Shown: positions 19,526-29,424 of the stretch, piece after piece
How positions within the stretch are numbered: position 1 is the stretch's first letter
How the letters are laid out: the number at the start of each line of letters is the position of its first letter
DNA from: Bog-756 sp963699085
GTDB taxonomy: Bacteria > Actinomycetota > Acidimicrobiia > Acidimicrobiales > RAAP-2
Direction of reading: 5' to 3'
Length of the DNA stretch: 64,000 nucleotides
NCBI GenBank assembly: GCA_963699085.1
Contig: CAVOTH010000004.1
Span: 1,364,001 to 1,428,000 of the forward strand
Position numbers and translations under genes: made by a program
Notes under the pieces: model-generated
What the model was told of the DNA's origin: nothing
Database searches by the model: none
What the model saw: the letters and a program-made list of their open reading frames with translations, nothing else

Positions 19526-20428
19526 CTAGAAGCCGCCCAGGATCCGCTGGATCGCCGGGTAACCGATGAAGATCAGGAATCCGATGAGCAGGAGTGCTCC
19601 GGGGAAGAAGAGGCGTTCGGTCATCGCATTCGCCGCCGACTCCGCCTCGGCCTGCTCGTGTCGTCGGAGCGATGCTCCCCGTGCGGTCAAGGCCTGGCGG
19701 ATGCGAGCGCCTTCGGTTCCTGCCAGCTGGACCGTTGTCGACAGCTCGACAAGTTCGGCCACACCCAACTCCTCCCCCAACCCGGCGAGCGCGTCCCAGG
19801 GCGCGGTTCCACTGTCCCTGGCCATGAGGAGCGCCCTCGACAAACGCCGCGCCGCCCAATCCGGAGTGATTTGGGACGCTGCGTGGAGCGCCCCGTCGAT
19901 CCCGACCCCACCGGCCAGGCTGAGCACCACCAGATCCACGAACGACCCGACGACGACCCGGACATGACGGCGGCGCTCGGCCGCACGGCGGAACAGCGCC
20001 GAGACGACCAGCGTGATCCCGAGCGGCAGTGCCACGCACGACACGATGGCAGCGATGCCGATCGGAACGCTCACCCCCGCCACCTGGATTACGAACCAGA
20101 GGACGATCGGTCCGAGCCCACAGGTCCCGCCGGTGACGATCAGTCGAGCGGCGAACAGCGACGGATCGACCCCGGTCACCGCCAGTGCCTGTCGAAGCGA
20201 TCGGGAGCGATCAGGTGTCGCCCAACGGCTGCCTTCTGCCCGGATGACCGCCTCTTCGCCGAGTCGGCCCATGAGGGCGCGCGCGTTCCGGGGAGTGGAC
20301 CGGGGATCGACCGTCCGTTGCCAGGTGGACCACACCCCGTCGAGCGACGGAGGTGACGTGCGCAATCCGGAGACGATTCCGAAGATCCCGAGCGCAACCA
20401 TCACGGCGAGAAGCACCACATCGGTCAC
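19526..20428 (-). CDS. tadC: TadC, type II secretion F-domain protein
   Basis: A 300-residue integral membrane protein of the GspF/TadC family: N-terminal helix (VVLLAVMVALGIFGIVSG), central helices (GIAAIVSCVALPLGITLVV), the cytoplasmic helical domain (SFVDLVVLSLAGGVGIDGAL) and a final C-terminal helix (FPGALLLIGFLIFIGYPAI). It pairs with TadB as the inner-membrane platform for the pilus ATPase. The start overlaps the tadB stop by 4 nt. Confidence 0.9.
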   Translation of the reverse strand: MTDVVLLAVMVALGIFGIVSGLRTSPPSLDGVWSTWQRTVDPRSTPRNARALMGRLGEEAVIRAEGSRWATPDRSRSLRQALAVTGVDPSLFAARLIVTGGTCGLGPIVLWFVIQVAGVSVPIGIAAIVSCVALPLGITLVVSALFRRAAERRRHVRVVVGSFVDLVVLSLAGGVGIDGALHAASQITPDWAARRLSRALLMARDSGTAPWDALAGLGEELGVAELVELSTTVQLAGTEGARIRQALTARGASLRRHEQAEAESAANAMTERLFFPGALLLIGFLIFIGYPAIQRILGGF

Positions 20429-21309
20429 CGCTCCTCCACTTCCGACCCGAGCAGTCGGATGGCACGAGGCGGGCGGGCGAGCGCAACCATCAAGATGAGG
20501 CCCGCTGCATAGAGCCCGCCGACGGCCAGGAGTACCAGCTGACCCGACGCCGTGCCGAACGGGGCCAGGTAGCTCCGCGCGAACAGGGCGAGCAGCGCGG
20601 CAAAGGCGACCGAGAACACGACCACGGTCCGGACCCCACTACGGACCGAGGCCCGGCTGGTCTCCACCCGGAGCCTGAGGGAGACCTCCTCCCGGGTCGA
20701 CTCCGACAGTGCGCTCAACAACTCCCCGAGACGCTGGGCCCGGGACGAGAACGCCAGGAGCAACGAGCACACCACTCGATCGGCACAAGGATCGGCGACC
20801 TCGTCGGCGAACCGGAGGAGGGCTACGCGGGGCTCCACTCCGGACCGGATCTGGGCAGCTAGCTGCTCCGTCGCCCCGCGGATGGGTGCCGGGCTCAATT
20901 CGGCCGTGGCGATGATCGCCTGTCCGAGGCCGGCCGACGCAGCCAAGGTCCCGTGGATCATCTCCGTCCAGGTGGCGATGGCCTCGAGGGTGGTGATCGA
21001 GGCCGCAGCCGAAGTCTGGCGGAGGAGCCGGGGCACCCCGTAGACGGCCATTCCGGCCAGGAGACCGGCGACCGGCCATCCGGTTACGGCGACCGCGGCC
21101 ACGCCGACCGCCACCGCGAGCACCAGGTACGGGAGGTCGATCCGTGTCTTCCGTTTGCGACCGGTCGGGTGTACTTCGGTCGACGGGGGCCACAGACCTC
21201 GGTGGTAGTCCCGCCGTGCGGCCAACGTCACACCGACGCCGCTCAGTCCGATGCCCAAGGCGACACCGATAGCACAGATCGGAAGCGTGGCGTGCGCCAA
21301 CAGGGTCAT
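20425..21309 (-). CDS. tadB: TadB, type II secretion F-domain protein
   Basis: About 294 residues. Two N-terminal helical segments (LPICAIGVALGIGLSGVGVT and LAVAVGVAAVAVTGWPVAG), the F-domain helical bundle (EAIATWTEMIHGTLAASAGL) and a C-terminal pair of helices ending near ALARPPRAIRLLGSEVEER. It is the TadB half of the TadB/TadC platform. The ATG at 21309 overlaps the tadA stop. A longer upstream frame exists but is a shadow of tadA. Confidence 0.88.
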   Translation of the reverse strand: MTLLAHATLPICAIGVALGIGLSGVGVTLAARRDYHRGLWPPSTEVHPTGRKRKTRIDLPYLVLAVAVGVAAVAVTGWPVAGLLAGMAVYGVPRLLRQTSAAASITTLEAIATWTEMIHGTLAASAGLGQAIIATAELSPAPIRGATEQLAAQIRSGVEPRVALLRFADEVADPCADRVVCSLLLAFSSRAQRLGELLSALSESTREEVSLRLRVETSRASVRSGVRTVVVFSVAFAALLALFARSYLAPFGTASGQLVLLAVGGLYAAGLILMVALARPPRAIRLLGSEVEER

Positions 21310-22743
21310 CGGACACCGACCGATCCCCAGGTCGAAGCGGACTCGTATCCGAACCGTCGGAGCTCCTCGGCAGTCTCGGCACGCAGCGGCGACGCCGAGA
21401 TCGCCCGGCGGTCGGATCCCGGACGGTAGATCTCGTTGGAGATCACCTGGACTCCCTCGGCGTCGATGACCTCGCGTACCGACGAGATGAACCGGGCCCG
21501 GGCCCGACGGGCCGGGAAGGAGTCGAGTGGCTGACTTGCTTCGTGTGGTCTGGAGATCATGTGGCCCGTCGACGCTCCGGTCCACGGGTCGGCATCGGCA
21601 TCGGCATCGGCATCGTGCATCTCCGAATCGAGCTGAACGACAAAGTGGAGCGCCCCGGAGATGAGCAGGTTGGTGGCCTCCAGGGCCAACCGCTCCGGAG
21701 CCTGGACGGCATAGGAGGCGATGCGGCGAAAGACCCCGGCCGACGATTCGGCGTGGAGCGTGCACATCGAGCCTGACCTCCCCTGGCTCATGGCATTCAG
21801 CATCGGGAGTACCTCGTCACCGAGCACCTCGCCGACGATCACCCTGTCGGCGTTCATCCGCAAGGACCTCCGTACCAGGTCGGCCACGGGGATCCGACCC
21901 TCCCCTTCGATGTTCGCCGGCCGGGCCTCCAGAGCGACGATGTCCGGATGCCGGTCCGAACCGGTGTCGAGACCGAGTTCGAAGGCCTGCTCGATGGTCA
22001 CGATGCGCTCACGTGGGTCGATCTCGGCAGCCAGTGCGCGCAGCAGCGTCGTCTTACCGGAATTCATCGCCCCAGCCACCACGATGTTCTTTCTGGCCCG
22101 CACGGCAGCTGCCAGGAGCGAGCGGAGGCCCGGATCCATCGCTCCCATGGCGCAGAGATCTTCGAGCGACAGGTCGGCGAACCGGTGGCGACGGATCGAG
22201 ATGGCCGGGCGAGCTGAAACGGCCATGAGTGCGGACAGCCGGGCCCCACCTGGCAGTTGAAGGTCCAGCTCCGGCCGAGCCGTGTCGAACCGGCGTTCGG
22301 ACAGCCCGAACCGCCCCGCCGCCGATCGGATCAGGTCGACAAGCTCGTCATCGGAGTCGGCGACGGCGGGCATCAGCCGCTTGGACCCGTCGGCGAACGT
22401 CGCCCACACCCGATCACAGCCGTTGACGTCGATGTTCTCGATATCAGGATCGTCGACGAGAACCTGGAGGCGTCCGAGCCCGAATAGGGCATCGAGGACG
22501 ATCTGGGCAAGTCGCTGTTCGTCGTGCGTCGTCAGCTGCCGGACCGCCGACCCGCCTTCGGACTCGGCCAGTGCGTCCAGATGGAGGAACGTGCGCTGCC
22601 GCGGCGAACTCTTTCCGGTCGTCACCGGAGAGGATCCCGGCCTCGTGCCCGGAGAGGTCCTCGGCCACCCGTTGACGGATGGTCATGGCCAGCGTGCCCA
22701 GTGCGGGCGAGGTTGGGGAGATTGGAGATGTCGTGTCCGTCAT
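21306..22743 (-). CDS. tadA: TadA/CpaF secretion ATPase (frameshift near N-terminus)
   Basis: Hexameric ATPase powering pilus assembly. Motifs: the N-terminal-domain INPD equivalent IENIDVNGCDRVW, Walker A GAMNSGKTTL, the Asp box ERIVTIEQAFEL, Walker B-like ADRVIVGEVLGDE, and the His box MCTLHAESS. A poly-(AD) run (DADADADAD) near residue 345 of the longer frame is encoded by a GCATCG hexamer repeat. The real start is MTDTTSPISPTSPALG at 22743; the frame changes near 22600, between RKEF and FLHLDALAESEGG. Confidence 0.87.
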
Positions 22744-23756
22744 GCGCCCACCTGTCGGAGCGCTTGACGAGCATCGACCGGGTCGGTCTCTATGGCTCCC
22801 TCGTGATCGCCGTCGGGTGACGCACTCTCTTCCCGTATCTTCCAGGACCGGAAGCGTCCAACCAGTCCGTTCGAAGATGACCTCCGCGGCGGGGTCACCA
22901 TGCCCGAAACGGGGATGCCGAGACCTCCTTGTCCGTCCGCGGGGTCGATCGGAGCCTCGATTGCCGGACCACCGGTCTCGAGACGGTGAACCAGCGCGTC
23001 GGCCAACTTGCCGACAGCCGCCCACAGCAGGGAGAGCTCGAGTCGTCGACCCGATCCCGGCCCGCCACACGCCATAGCCGCGGCGGACGGATCCACCGGC
23101 AGATCGCAGATTCCGTCGATCCCGGTGAATGTCGCCATGTCACTACACCCGTACGTGCCTCCGAGCACGGCGAGTCCCAATCGACCTTCGCACGTGTCGA
23201 GCAGCTGTGGAGCCCGACCGCGTAGGGTGACAGCGGCGGATGCCTCGCCGGGGACGACGAGCACCGAGATGTCGGAGCTTCGGAGCCAGGATCCGGATAC
23301 CTTGTCGCCTTCGGAGTACCTTCCGAGGTCGACCACAGTCAGCCCGGCTACCACCATCTCGGAGCGGGGTCGGCTCGATTCGTCGAGCGATGTGTGGGCT
23401 GATGAGTCGAGCGATGCGTTCAGCGAACCCAGATATGATCTGACGACCGTCCCTTCGTTGCCGTCGGCCGACCGGCGATCGACTCCACGTGCACCGACGA
23501 GGACGGGAAGCCCTCCTGGCAGGTGTTGCAGGTGGTCGTCGAGGGTCGCGGTCCCGTCCGAGCGCCGGGTCGAAGACGCGAGGGATACCCATCCGACCCG
23601 AGAGGAGAGTCCGAATCGGGCGGCCAGATCACCGCCGGAAGGGTCTACTTCTGCAACGACGACAGGACCGGGAGCCGACCAGGCCGCGGCCAACAGGCAG
23701 GCCAACGTGGTCACCCCCGGTGCGCCCTTGATGGAGAAGACCGAGACCAGCGTCAT
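22740..23756 (-). CDS. CpaE/TadZ-like P-loop protein
   Basis: A 338-residue MinD/ParA-like protein. The deviant Walker A reads FSIKGAPGVTTLACLLA near the N-terminus, followed by VVVAEVDPSGGDLAARFGL, a switch-like VVDLGRYSEGD and VLVVPGEASAAVTL. TadZ/CpaE proteins place the Tad apparatus at the cell pole. It sits between the CpaB-like gene and tadA with 4-nt overlaps at both ends. Confidence 0.82.
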   Translation of the reverse strand: MTLVSVFSIKGAPGVTTLACLLAAAWSAPGPVVVAEVDPSGGDLAARFGLSSRVGWVSLASSTRRSDGTATLDDHLQHLPGGLPVLVGARGVDRRSADGNEGTVVRSYLGSLNASLDSSAHTSLDESSRPRSEMVVAGLTVVDLGRYSEGDKVSGSWLRSSDISVLVVPGEASAAVTLRGRAPQLLDTCEGRLGLAVLGGTYGCSDMATFTGIDGICDLPVDPSAAAMACGGPGSGRRLELSLLWAAVGKLADALVHRLETGGPAIEAPIDPADGQGGLGIPVSGMVTPPRRSSSNGLVGRFRSWKIREESASPDGDHEGAIETDPVDARQALRQVGA

Positions 23757-24688
23757 CCCGCCACCTGTGCGGTCCCGGTCCCGGAGGTCGAAGTTGATCC
23801 GGTAGCCGAAGGTGAATCGGCCGCGGCCGGCGAACCGGTCGTGGCCGCGGATGCGGCCGGCGTCGACGAGGGAGTGCCCCCGCCCTGGGGCAGCAGGACG
23901 ATTCCGACCTGTCCGGCGGTCGCGGCTGTCGTCACCTCGGCAGCGACCGACTCGGACACCTCGATGGAAACGAGAAGCGAGTAGGTGCCCGATGACTCGG
24001 TGGGCGCCGCGACCGCGAAGATGTCGGCCTGTTGGACCAGGACCACCGAGTCCGTGGCCGTGCCCGTCGCCGAGGTGCCACTGATCGTTACATCCGGAGC
24101 CGGTCGTGAGTGGGGTGGTCGACGTCGGCGACGCACTTCCGGTCGGCGGCACGGCCACCACCGAACCCGGGGCAGCGGTCTGGACCACCATGACCTGGTC
24201 GCCCGGCGACAGCTCCCGACGCCGGATAGAAGCCGTCCTTCAGGGCGATCCCGACGACGGCGTCGCCTGCGGCGATCGCCGGGGCACCAGTGAGGTCGCC
24301 CATGGTCAGGAGTGAACCGGACGGAATCGCTGCTGACGCCCGTTTGCCCGAAACCAGATTCGCCTCGTCCACTGGGACGTACCCAACGCCGTCCGGACAC
24401 CGATACTTCGGCCTCTCCGAGATCCGCCGATGTGAGCAGTTGCCCTTGCGCCACTGGTCTGACCACGACGATCGCCGGGACCTTGTGGTCGGCGGCCGAG
24501 TAGATCGAGGCGAATCCGGCGATGCTGGCTCCGACCAATGCCACGGATGCCACCAGGACCAGTGTCCGACGATCACGTCTTCCGACCGGTGGCCGGACGG
24601 CCGGCCCAACGGGCGCAGGCGGCCTCGGCCGTGCGGTCGGTCCCCTTGCGGCTCGACGTCCGGTCACCACTTCTGCCGGTGCCGTCAC
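23753..24688 (-). CDS. CpaB/RcpC-like SAF-domain pilus protein (several frameshifts)
   Basis: One N-terminal membrane anchor (RTLVLVASVALVGASIAGFA) is followed by a SAF domain (VPAIVVVRPVAQGQLLTSAD, YVPVDEANLVSGKR, IPSGSLLTMGDL) and an extracytoplasmic beta domain (GDQVMVVQTAAPGSVVAV, SVVLVQQADIFAVAAP) with a Ser/Thr/Ala-rich tail. The parts fall in different frames with changes near 24393, 24220 and 24105, but the order is exactly that of CpaB-type proteins. The GTG start overlaps the preceding stop as GTGA. Confidence 0.75.
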   Translation of the reverse strand: MTAPAEVVTGRRAARGPTARPRPPAPVGPAVRPPVGRRDRRTLVLVASVALVGASIAGFASIYSAADHKVPAIVVVRPVAQGQLLTSADLGEAEVSVSGRRWVRPSGRGESGFGQTGVSSDSVRFTPDHGRPHWCPGDRRRRRRRRDRPEGRLLSGVGSCRRATRSWWSRPLPRVRWWPCRRPEVRRRRRPPHSRPAPDVTISGTSATGTATDSVVLVQQADIFAVAAPTESSGTYSLLVSIEVSESVAAEVTTAATAGQVGIVLLPQGGGTPSSTPAASAATTGSPAAADSPSATGSTSTSGTGTAQVAG

Positions 24689-25775
24689 GAGTCGGAACCG
24701 ATGAATGGCGACTGCTGGTACCCCATCCCCTCCGACGCCGTGTTGACACTCTCGACCTGGACCACCCGGAGCGGTGCGGTACTGGACGTGTACAGGGTCG
24801 GAAGGCTGCCCCCGCCAGGGACACCGGTCGAGCTCCACGACACCGACCACTCCACCGTGGCCGTGACCACATACGCCCCATCGTCGGGATTACCGTCGAG
24901 CTGCCAGCTGTCCCGCCGAGGTGTACTGGTAATCGTGTGAGCAGTCCGTGCTCTGCCATGTCGATGGCAGCGACCCGACATAGGCCGTGCCGGGACCGTC
25001 GCAGACCTCTCGACCGCCGTCGCCCGTGGTCCAGTCGACCGAGATCGGTCGTGCCACCGCCGTGGCCGACACCCCACCGGCGGTCGCGGTGACCGACTCC
25101 GCCTTCCAGATCGACGGGTCCAGCCAGAACCAGGTCGGAAGGTCCACGACCGAGGTGCCCGACGGATTGAGGTTGAGGACGGGGTGCGGAAGGGTGATCG
25201 AGTTTTCCGCCTGGATGGCAAGGTTTCGCGGGTCGACCGCCGGGCGCCGGCGCGGCCTGGGAGCTGGTCACCCACACGGTCTGGGTGACCTGGACCGACG
25301 TTGCCATGTCCACGCAGGTCACCGAGTACCACGCCCCGGGCTCGGCGCCTCCGGGTGGGAAGCCTCCCTCGTTGTTCAGTGTCAGGTACGTATAGGTGCA
25401 GGTCCACGGGCTGCGGGTCGAACCGCCGCCCCCGTGCGACGTGCCTCCGGCGCCACCGGTGCCACCGGTGCCACTCCCCCAGCCGGCACCAACCGACACC
25501 GTTCCGCCGCCGCTTCCCGCACCGCTGCCACCGCTGCCACCGCCGGCCGGGAGGGCGCCGGCGGGTGCTGAGCCGAGACCCGATCCCGCGCCAACGGCGA
25601 ACACGGCCATGGCGGCGATGGCTGCCCTGCCCAAGAGGCGTCGGCGTGCCCCTCGGCAACTCCTTCGGGACGTCAGCCGAAGGCGGACGCCCACATCCGG
25701 CAGACATCGCTCGGAAAACCCGTCAGCGCGCACTGAATGAGGTGCGGGGGCGGATCTGACAGTTCGATCAGTCAC
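24685..25775 (-). CDS. Exported Ser/Gly-rich protein, first gene of Tad operon (frameshifted)
   Basis: Unrecognised exported protein. After an Arg-rich N-terminus comes a signal-like helix (RAAIAAMAVFAVGAGSGLGS), a Gly/Ser-rich stretch, then beta-rich sequence with paired cysteines (TCTYTYLTLNNEGGFPPGG, WYSVTCVDMAT, LPTWFWLDPSIWKAES, TATVEWSVSWSSTG). Frame changes occur near 25233 and 24912. The start is not certain (GTG at 25775 is one choice). Its overlap with the CpaB-like gene places it in the operon; it may be a surface or adhesin-like component, but that is a guess. Confidence 0.6.
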
Positions 25776-26406
25776 CGGTGGACGACCACTGTGGCGGGGT
25801 ACATGAGTGGAGGACCTTACGGACAACCGCATCCGACCCGGGTAGAAAGTTGCACAGGGTGTGCAATCAGTTTCGGTGACGCCGGCTGCGCTGGACCGGG
25901 GCCGCGGCAAGCGAACTGAAGGATGTTCCGAATGTTCAGGCATGGTCGGACTGTGGTCCAACCACCTTGCCGCGAATCGAGCCGGCACCTTGCCGGCGGT
26001 GCTCTAGGCCGCTCTGCTCACGAGCGACGGACAGTCCGACGATCTGAAAGCCGTTGCCCCACTTCAGGAATTCGACGCAACAGGATTCGTCACGGTGCCC
26101 GCTACCGGGATCGACGAAAGGGTCGGTCCAACCGGTCACCGAACTGACCGGATCCGGTTCGAGCGGAATAAATGGGGGCCGCCGTGCACCGGCGGCCTCG
26201 GGTGCCGGGCCATTTGTCGCCGCCACCGACCGTGGTCACCAACTCACCCATTCGCACGGGGACCGAATTCGGGAATCGGCGTCTTCGGCGGGGTCTGACC
26301 CCCCTGCCGGCGCGCCCGGGTCGGCCGGGAGCCGGTGTCAGCGGGATCCGCCCCGCCCCCCCCGTAGCTTTGGAGCCGACCCTGGCACCGAGCTCGATGG
26401 TTGCCG
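25776..26406. other. Intergenic region upstream of the Tad operon
   Basis: About 630 bp with the Tad-operon promoter region at its left end. A minus-strand frame at 25936-26226 contains a protein-like stretch (CVEFLKWGNGFQIVGLSVA) but has no good ribosome site and poor sequence on both sides, so it is not called as a gene. Nothing else is recognisable. Confidence 0.45.
25850..25866. promoter_or_regulatory. Perfect dyad, possible operator of the Tad operon
   Basis: TTGCACA-GGG-TGTGCAA is a perfect 7-bp inverted repeat with a 3-bp centre, 75-91 bp upstream of the first Tad gene. On the coding strand the left arm gives a -35-like TTGCAC, with CTACCC about 16 bp further on as a weak -10. A dimeric regulator could bind here and block or recruit polymerase. 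The cognate regulator is unknown. Confidence 0.45.
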
Positions 26407-27447
26407 CTACGCTCCGGCCGCCGACTCCCCGTAGACCTCTGCGTCGGCCTCCTCGGGCGTGCTTCCGGCCACGATCTTGGCGCTCATCTTCACGGCCTTG
26501 ACCGCACTCGTGGCCCCGGTCTGGAGGACGACGGCGATCACCAGCAACAGGATGGCCAGGTACCGGAATGTGTGTGATCCGATCAAGATAAGGGCGATCC
26601 GGCCCAGCGCGTACGGAGGTGAGCAGACGACGGCCCCGACGGCTCCGCCCACGGCGGTGGCGGCGAGCTTGTCCCGACGGGACTGCTTGGTCCGCAGCCC
26701 GAGCAGACGGGAGGGGACGGCCACATAGGCGAACATCAAGACCCCGGCCATGATCCCGAGGCTGAACGCGAACCAGAACTGGCCCCACCGGCTGACCACA
26801 ATGGCGGAAAAGCCGGTCAGCACGCCTACCCCGAGACCCCAGACGACAATGGTGCCCAGGTGGGTCCGGGCCATGGCGAAGGCCGGGCGGATCTCGGGGG
26901 TGCCCTTACGGGCGATTGCGAAGGCGAATACCGCGTTCAGGTAGAAACTCGCCGCCGTCACAAGGGCGATGGCCGCGATAACCGCCACCTCGACCAGCGG
27001 ATTCGTGAACACGTGGAACCCCTTGCCGTGCAAGACGTGGGCCTTGATGTCCACGAGCACGACCCAGATCCACATGGCCGGCAGAATCTGGATCAGAGTC
27101 AGGCGCCAGTTGATGAAGAGGGTCCGGACTCCCTGGAACAGCATGGCGAGCCCACCGACGATGAGCGCCATCGGTGCGAGCCATCGATTGCGCTGGCTGA
27201 GGGCCAGTACCGCCGCTTCGACCGTGTCGTCGTCTCCGGTGCGGATCGCATGCACCAGCCGTCGGAACAGGACGCCGAGCTGCTGCCGGCGGGTGATCGA
27301 ACCGTGGGCAGCGTCCGGGGAGTCGTCGGTCTCGGGTGAAGGGGTTGCCGTGGTGTGACTGCCCGGATCGGCACCGGGTGCCGGCGCCAGGTTGGGAAGG
27401 GCCGCCTCCGGAACGGGGGCTTCCGGGGCTTCGGGATCAGGGGACAT
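26407..27447 (-). CDS. Multi-pass membrane protein of unknown function
   Basis: A 346-residue protein with a Pro/Ala-rich acidic N-terminal tail (about 75 residues), then six or so hydrophobic helices (IQILPAMWIWVVLVDI, VAVIAAIALVTAASFYLNA, GTIVVWGLGVGVLTGFSAIV, FSLGIMAGVLMFAYVAVPS and others) and a charged tail (STPEEADAEVYGES). The RKGTPEIRPAFAMARTHLG loop between helices is the most distinctive segment. I do not recognise a functional family. GGAG lies 8-9 nt before the ATG. It is divergent from ettA. Confidence 0.75.
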   Translation of the reverse strand: MSPDPEAPEAPVPEAALPNLAPAPGADPGSHTTATPSPETDDSPDAAHGSITRRQQLGVLFRRLVHAIRTGDDDTVEAAVLALSQRNRWLAPMALIVGGLAMLFQGVRTLFINWRLTLIQILPAMWIWVVLVDIKAHVLHGKGFHVFTNPLVEVAVIAAIALVTAASFYLNAVFAFAIARKGTPEIRPAFAMARTHLGTIVVWGLGVGVLTGFSAIVVSRWGQFWFAFSLGIMAGVLMFAYVAVPSRLLGLRTKQSRRDKLAATAVGGAVGAVVCSPPYALGRIALILIGSHTFRYLAILLLVIAVVLQTGATSAVKAVKMSAKIVAGSTPEEADAEVYGESAAGA

Positions 27448-27508
27448 GGTCGGACTCCGTTGGGAGGATGCCGTTCCGGCCCGCCGTCATTCCGCCGCTG
27501 CGTTGCCG

Positions 27509-27583
27509 GCGATCCACGTGTAGGCGACCCACGGGCCGGCGACCCATGTGTCGGCCATCCACGTGTCGGCTATCCACGGGACT
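27509..27583. repeat. Five tandem copies of a 15-bp repeat
   Basis: Units begin at 27509, 27524, 27539, 27554 and 27569, each close to GCGATCCACGTGTCG (for example GCCATCCACGTGTCG and GCGACCCATGTGTCG). Being a multiple of three, it reads as a five-residue repeat in every frame. It lies in the space between the divergent membrane-protein and ettA genes, outside either recognised coding region. Confidence 0.8.
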
Positions 27584-27735
27584 GACCATGGGCCCAGGCT
27601 ACTCAATGGCCCCCCAACCGGGATCCCGCCTGCCGGGGGCGAAGTCAGGTTGGGCAGGCGTGGAGACAGGCGTGGGGGCAGACGCAGGAGTAGGCGCCGA
27701 CCGGGACCCCGCCCTGGACTGGCACACTGTCCGGT

Positions 27736-29414
27736 ATGCCTGCTCAGTACATCTACACGATGCGCGACCTCCGTCGCTTCTACCCCCGGACCGGGAGGTT
27801 CTGAAGGGGATCAACCTCTCCTTCTACCCGGGCGCCAAGATCGGTGTCATCGGCGGAAACGGCTCCGGCAAATCGTCACTTCTCCGGATCATGGCCGGCC
27901 AAGACGACGATTTCACCGGCGAGGCCCGCTTGACCACCGGCTTCACCGTCGGCTTCCTGTCCCAGGAGCCCGAGCTCGACCCGACCAAGGACGTGCTCGG
28001 CAACATCTCGGATGGCGTAGGTGAGGCCAAGGAGCTGGTCGACCGGTTCAACGCGGTGTGCGCCGCCATGGGCGAGCCCGACGCCGACTTCGACAAGCTC
28101 CTGTCCGAGCAGGCCGAGCTGCAGGACAAGATCGACGCCGCCGGCGCCTGGGATCTGGAGCGCACCTTCGAGATCGCCATGGACGCGCTGCGGTGCCCTC
28201 CGGGTGACGCCGACGTCTCGACGTTGTCGGGGGGTGAGCGCCGGCGGGTCGCCCTGTGTCGTCTGTTGCTCTCCAAGCCCGACCTCCTGCTACTCGACGA
28301 GCCGACCAACCACCTCGACGCCGAGTCGGTAGCCTGGCTCGAGCGCACCCTCCAGGACTACCCGGGCACCGTCGTCGCCGTCACCCACGACCGATACTTC
28401 CTCGACAACGTGGCCGGTTGGATCCTCGAACTCGACCGCGGGGCGGGAATCCCCTGGGAGGGGAACTACTCGTCGTGGCTGGAGCAGAAACAGGAGCGTC
28501 TCGCCTCCGAGCAGCGGGCCGACACCTCTCGCCAGGACGCCCTGCAGCGCGAGCTCGAGTGGATCCGCATGTCCCCCCGGGCCCGTCAGTCCAAGGGCAA
28601 GGCCCGGATCAATGCCTACAACGACCTGGTGGCCGAAGCTGAGGCCGCCGAACGCCGGGCCGACAAGTTGGAGATCGCCATCCCCGCCGGCCCCCGGCTC
28701 GGTGACCGGGTCATCGACGCCGAAGGGTTGTCCAAGGGATACGGTGACCGGCTGCTGATCGACGATCTGTCGTTCTTGCTGCCTCCGGGCGGGATCGTGG
28801 GCGTGATCGGCCCGAACGGCGCCGGCAAGACCACACTCTTCCGGATGATGGTCGGCGAGGAGAAACCTGATGCGGGTTCGTTGTCGGTGGGCACGACCGT
28901 CGAACTGGCCTACGTCGACCAGTCCCGGGACCAGCTCGATGGGGATGCCACCGTCTACGAGGAGATCACCGGCGGCGTCGACCACATGGTGGTGGGCGGA
29001 CGGGAGATCCACGGCCGGGCCTACGTCGCCAGTTTCGGATTCACCGGGTCGGACCAGCAGAAGAAGGTCGGCCAGCTGTCGGGCGGCGAGCGCAACCGGG
29101 TCCAATTGGCCAAGGTGTTGAAGTCCGGTGGGAACGTGCTCTTGTTGGACGAACCCACCAACGACCTCGACGTCGACACCCTCCGTGCGCTGGAGGAGGC
29201 CCTGCTGTCGTTCCCGGGGTGTGCGGTCGTGATCAGTCACGACCGCTGGTTCCTCGACCGCATCTCCACCCACGTCCTCGCCTTCGAAGGCGACTCCGAG
29301 GTCCGCTGGTTCGAGGGCAACTTCAGCGATTACGAGGCCGACCGCCACAAGCGCCTCGGCACCGACGCCGACCAACCCCACCGGCTTCGCTACAAGCCGC
29401 TGGTGCGGGACTGA
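27736..29414 (+). CDS. ettA: EttA, ABC-F energy-dependent translational throttle (frameshifted)
   Basis: ABC-F protein with two nucleotide-binding domains. NBD1 has Walker A GGNGSGKSSLL, signature LSGGERRRVALCRLLL and Walker B LLLLDEPTNHLD. NBD2 has GPNGAGKTTL, LSGGERNRVQLAKVL and LLLDEPTNDLD. The N-terminus MPAQYIYTMRDLRRFY and LKGINLSFYPGAKIGVIGGN identify the EttA branch, which binds the ribosomal E site and couples initiation to ATP/ADP state. The true ATG at 27736 runs into a stop unless the CCCCC run at 27783-27787 is one C longer. A longer frame beginning upstream is an artefact of that error. Confidence 0.9.
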
Positions 29415-29424
29415 GGGGATACGG

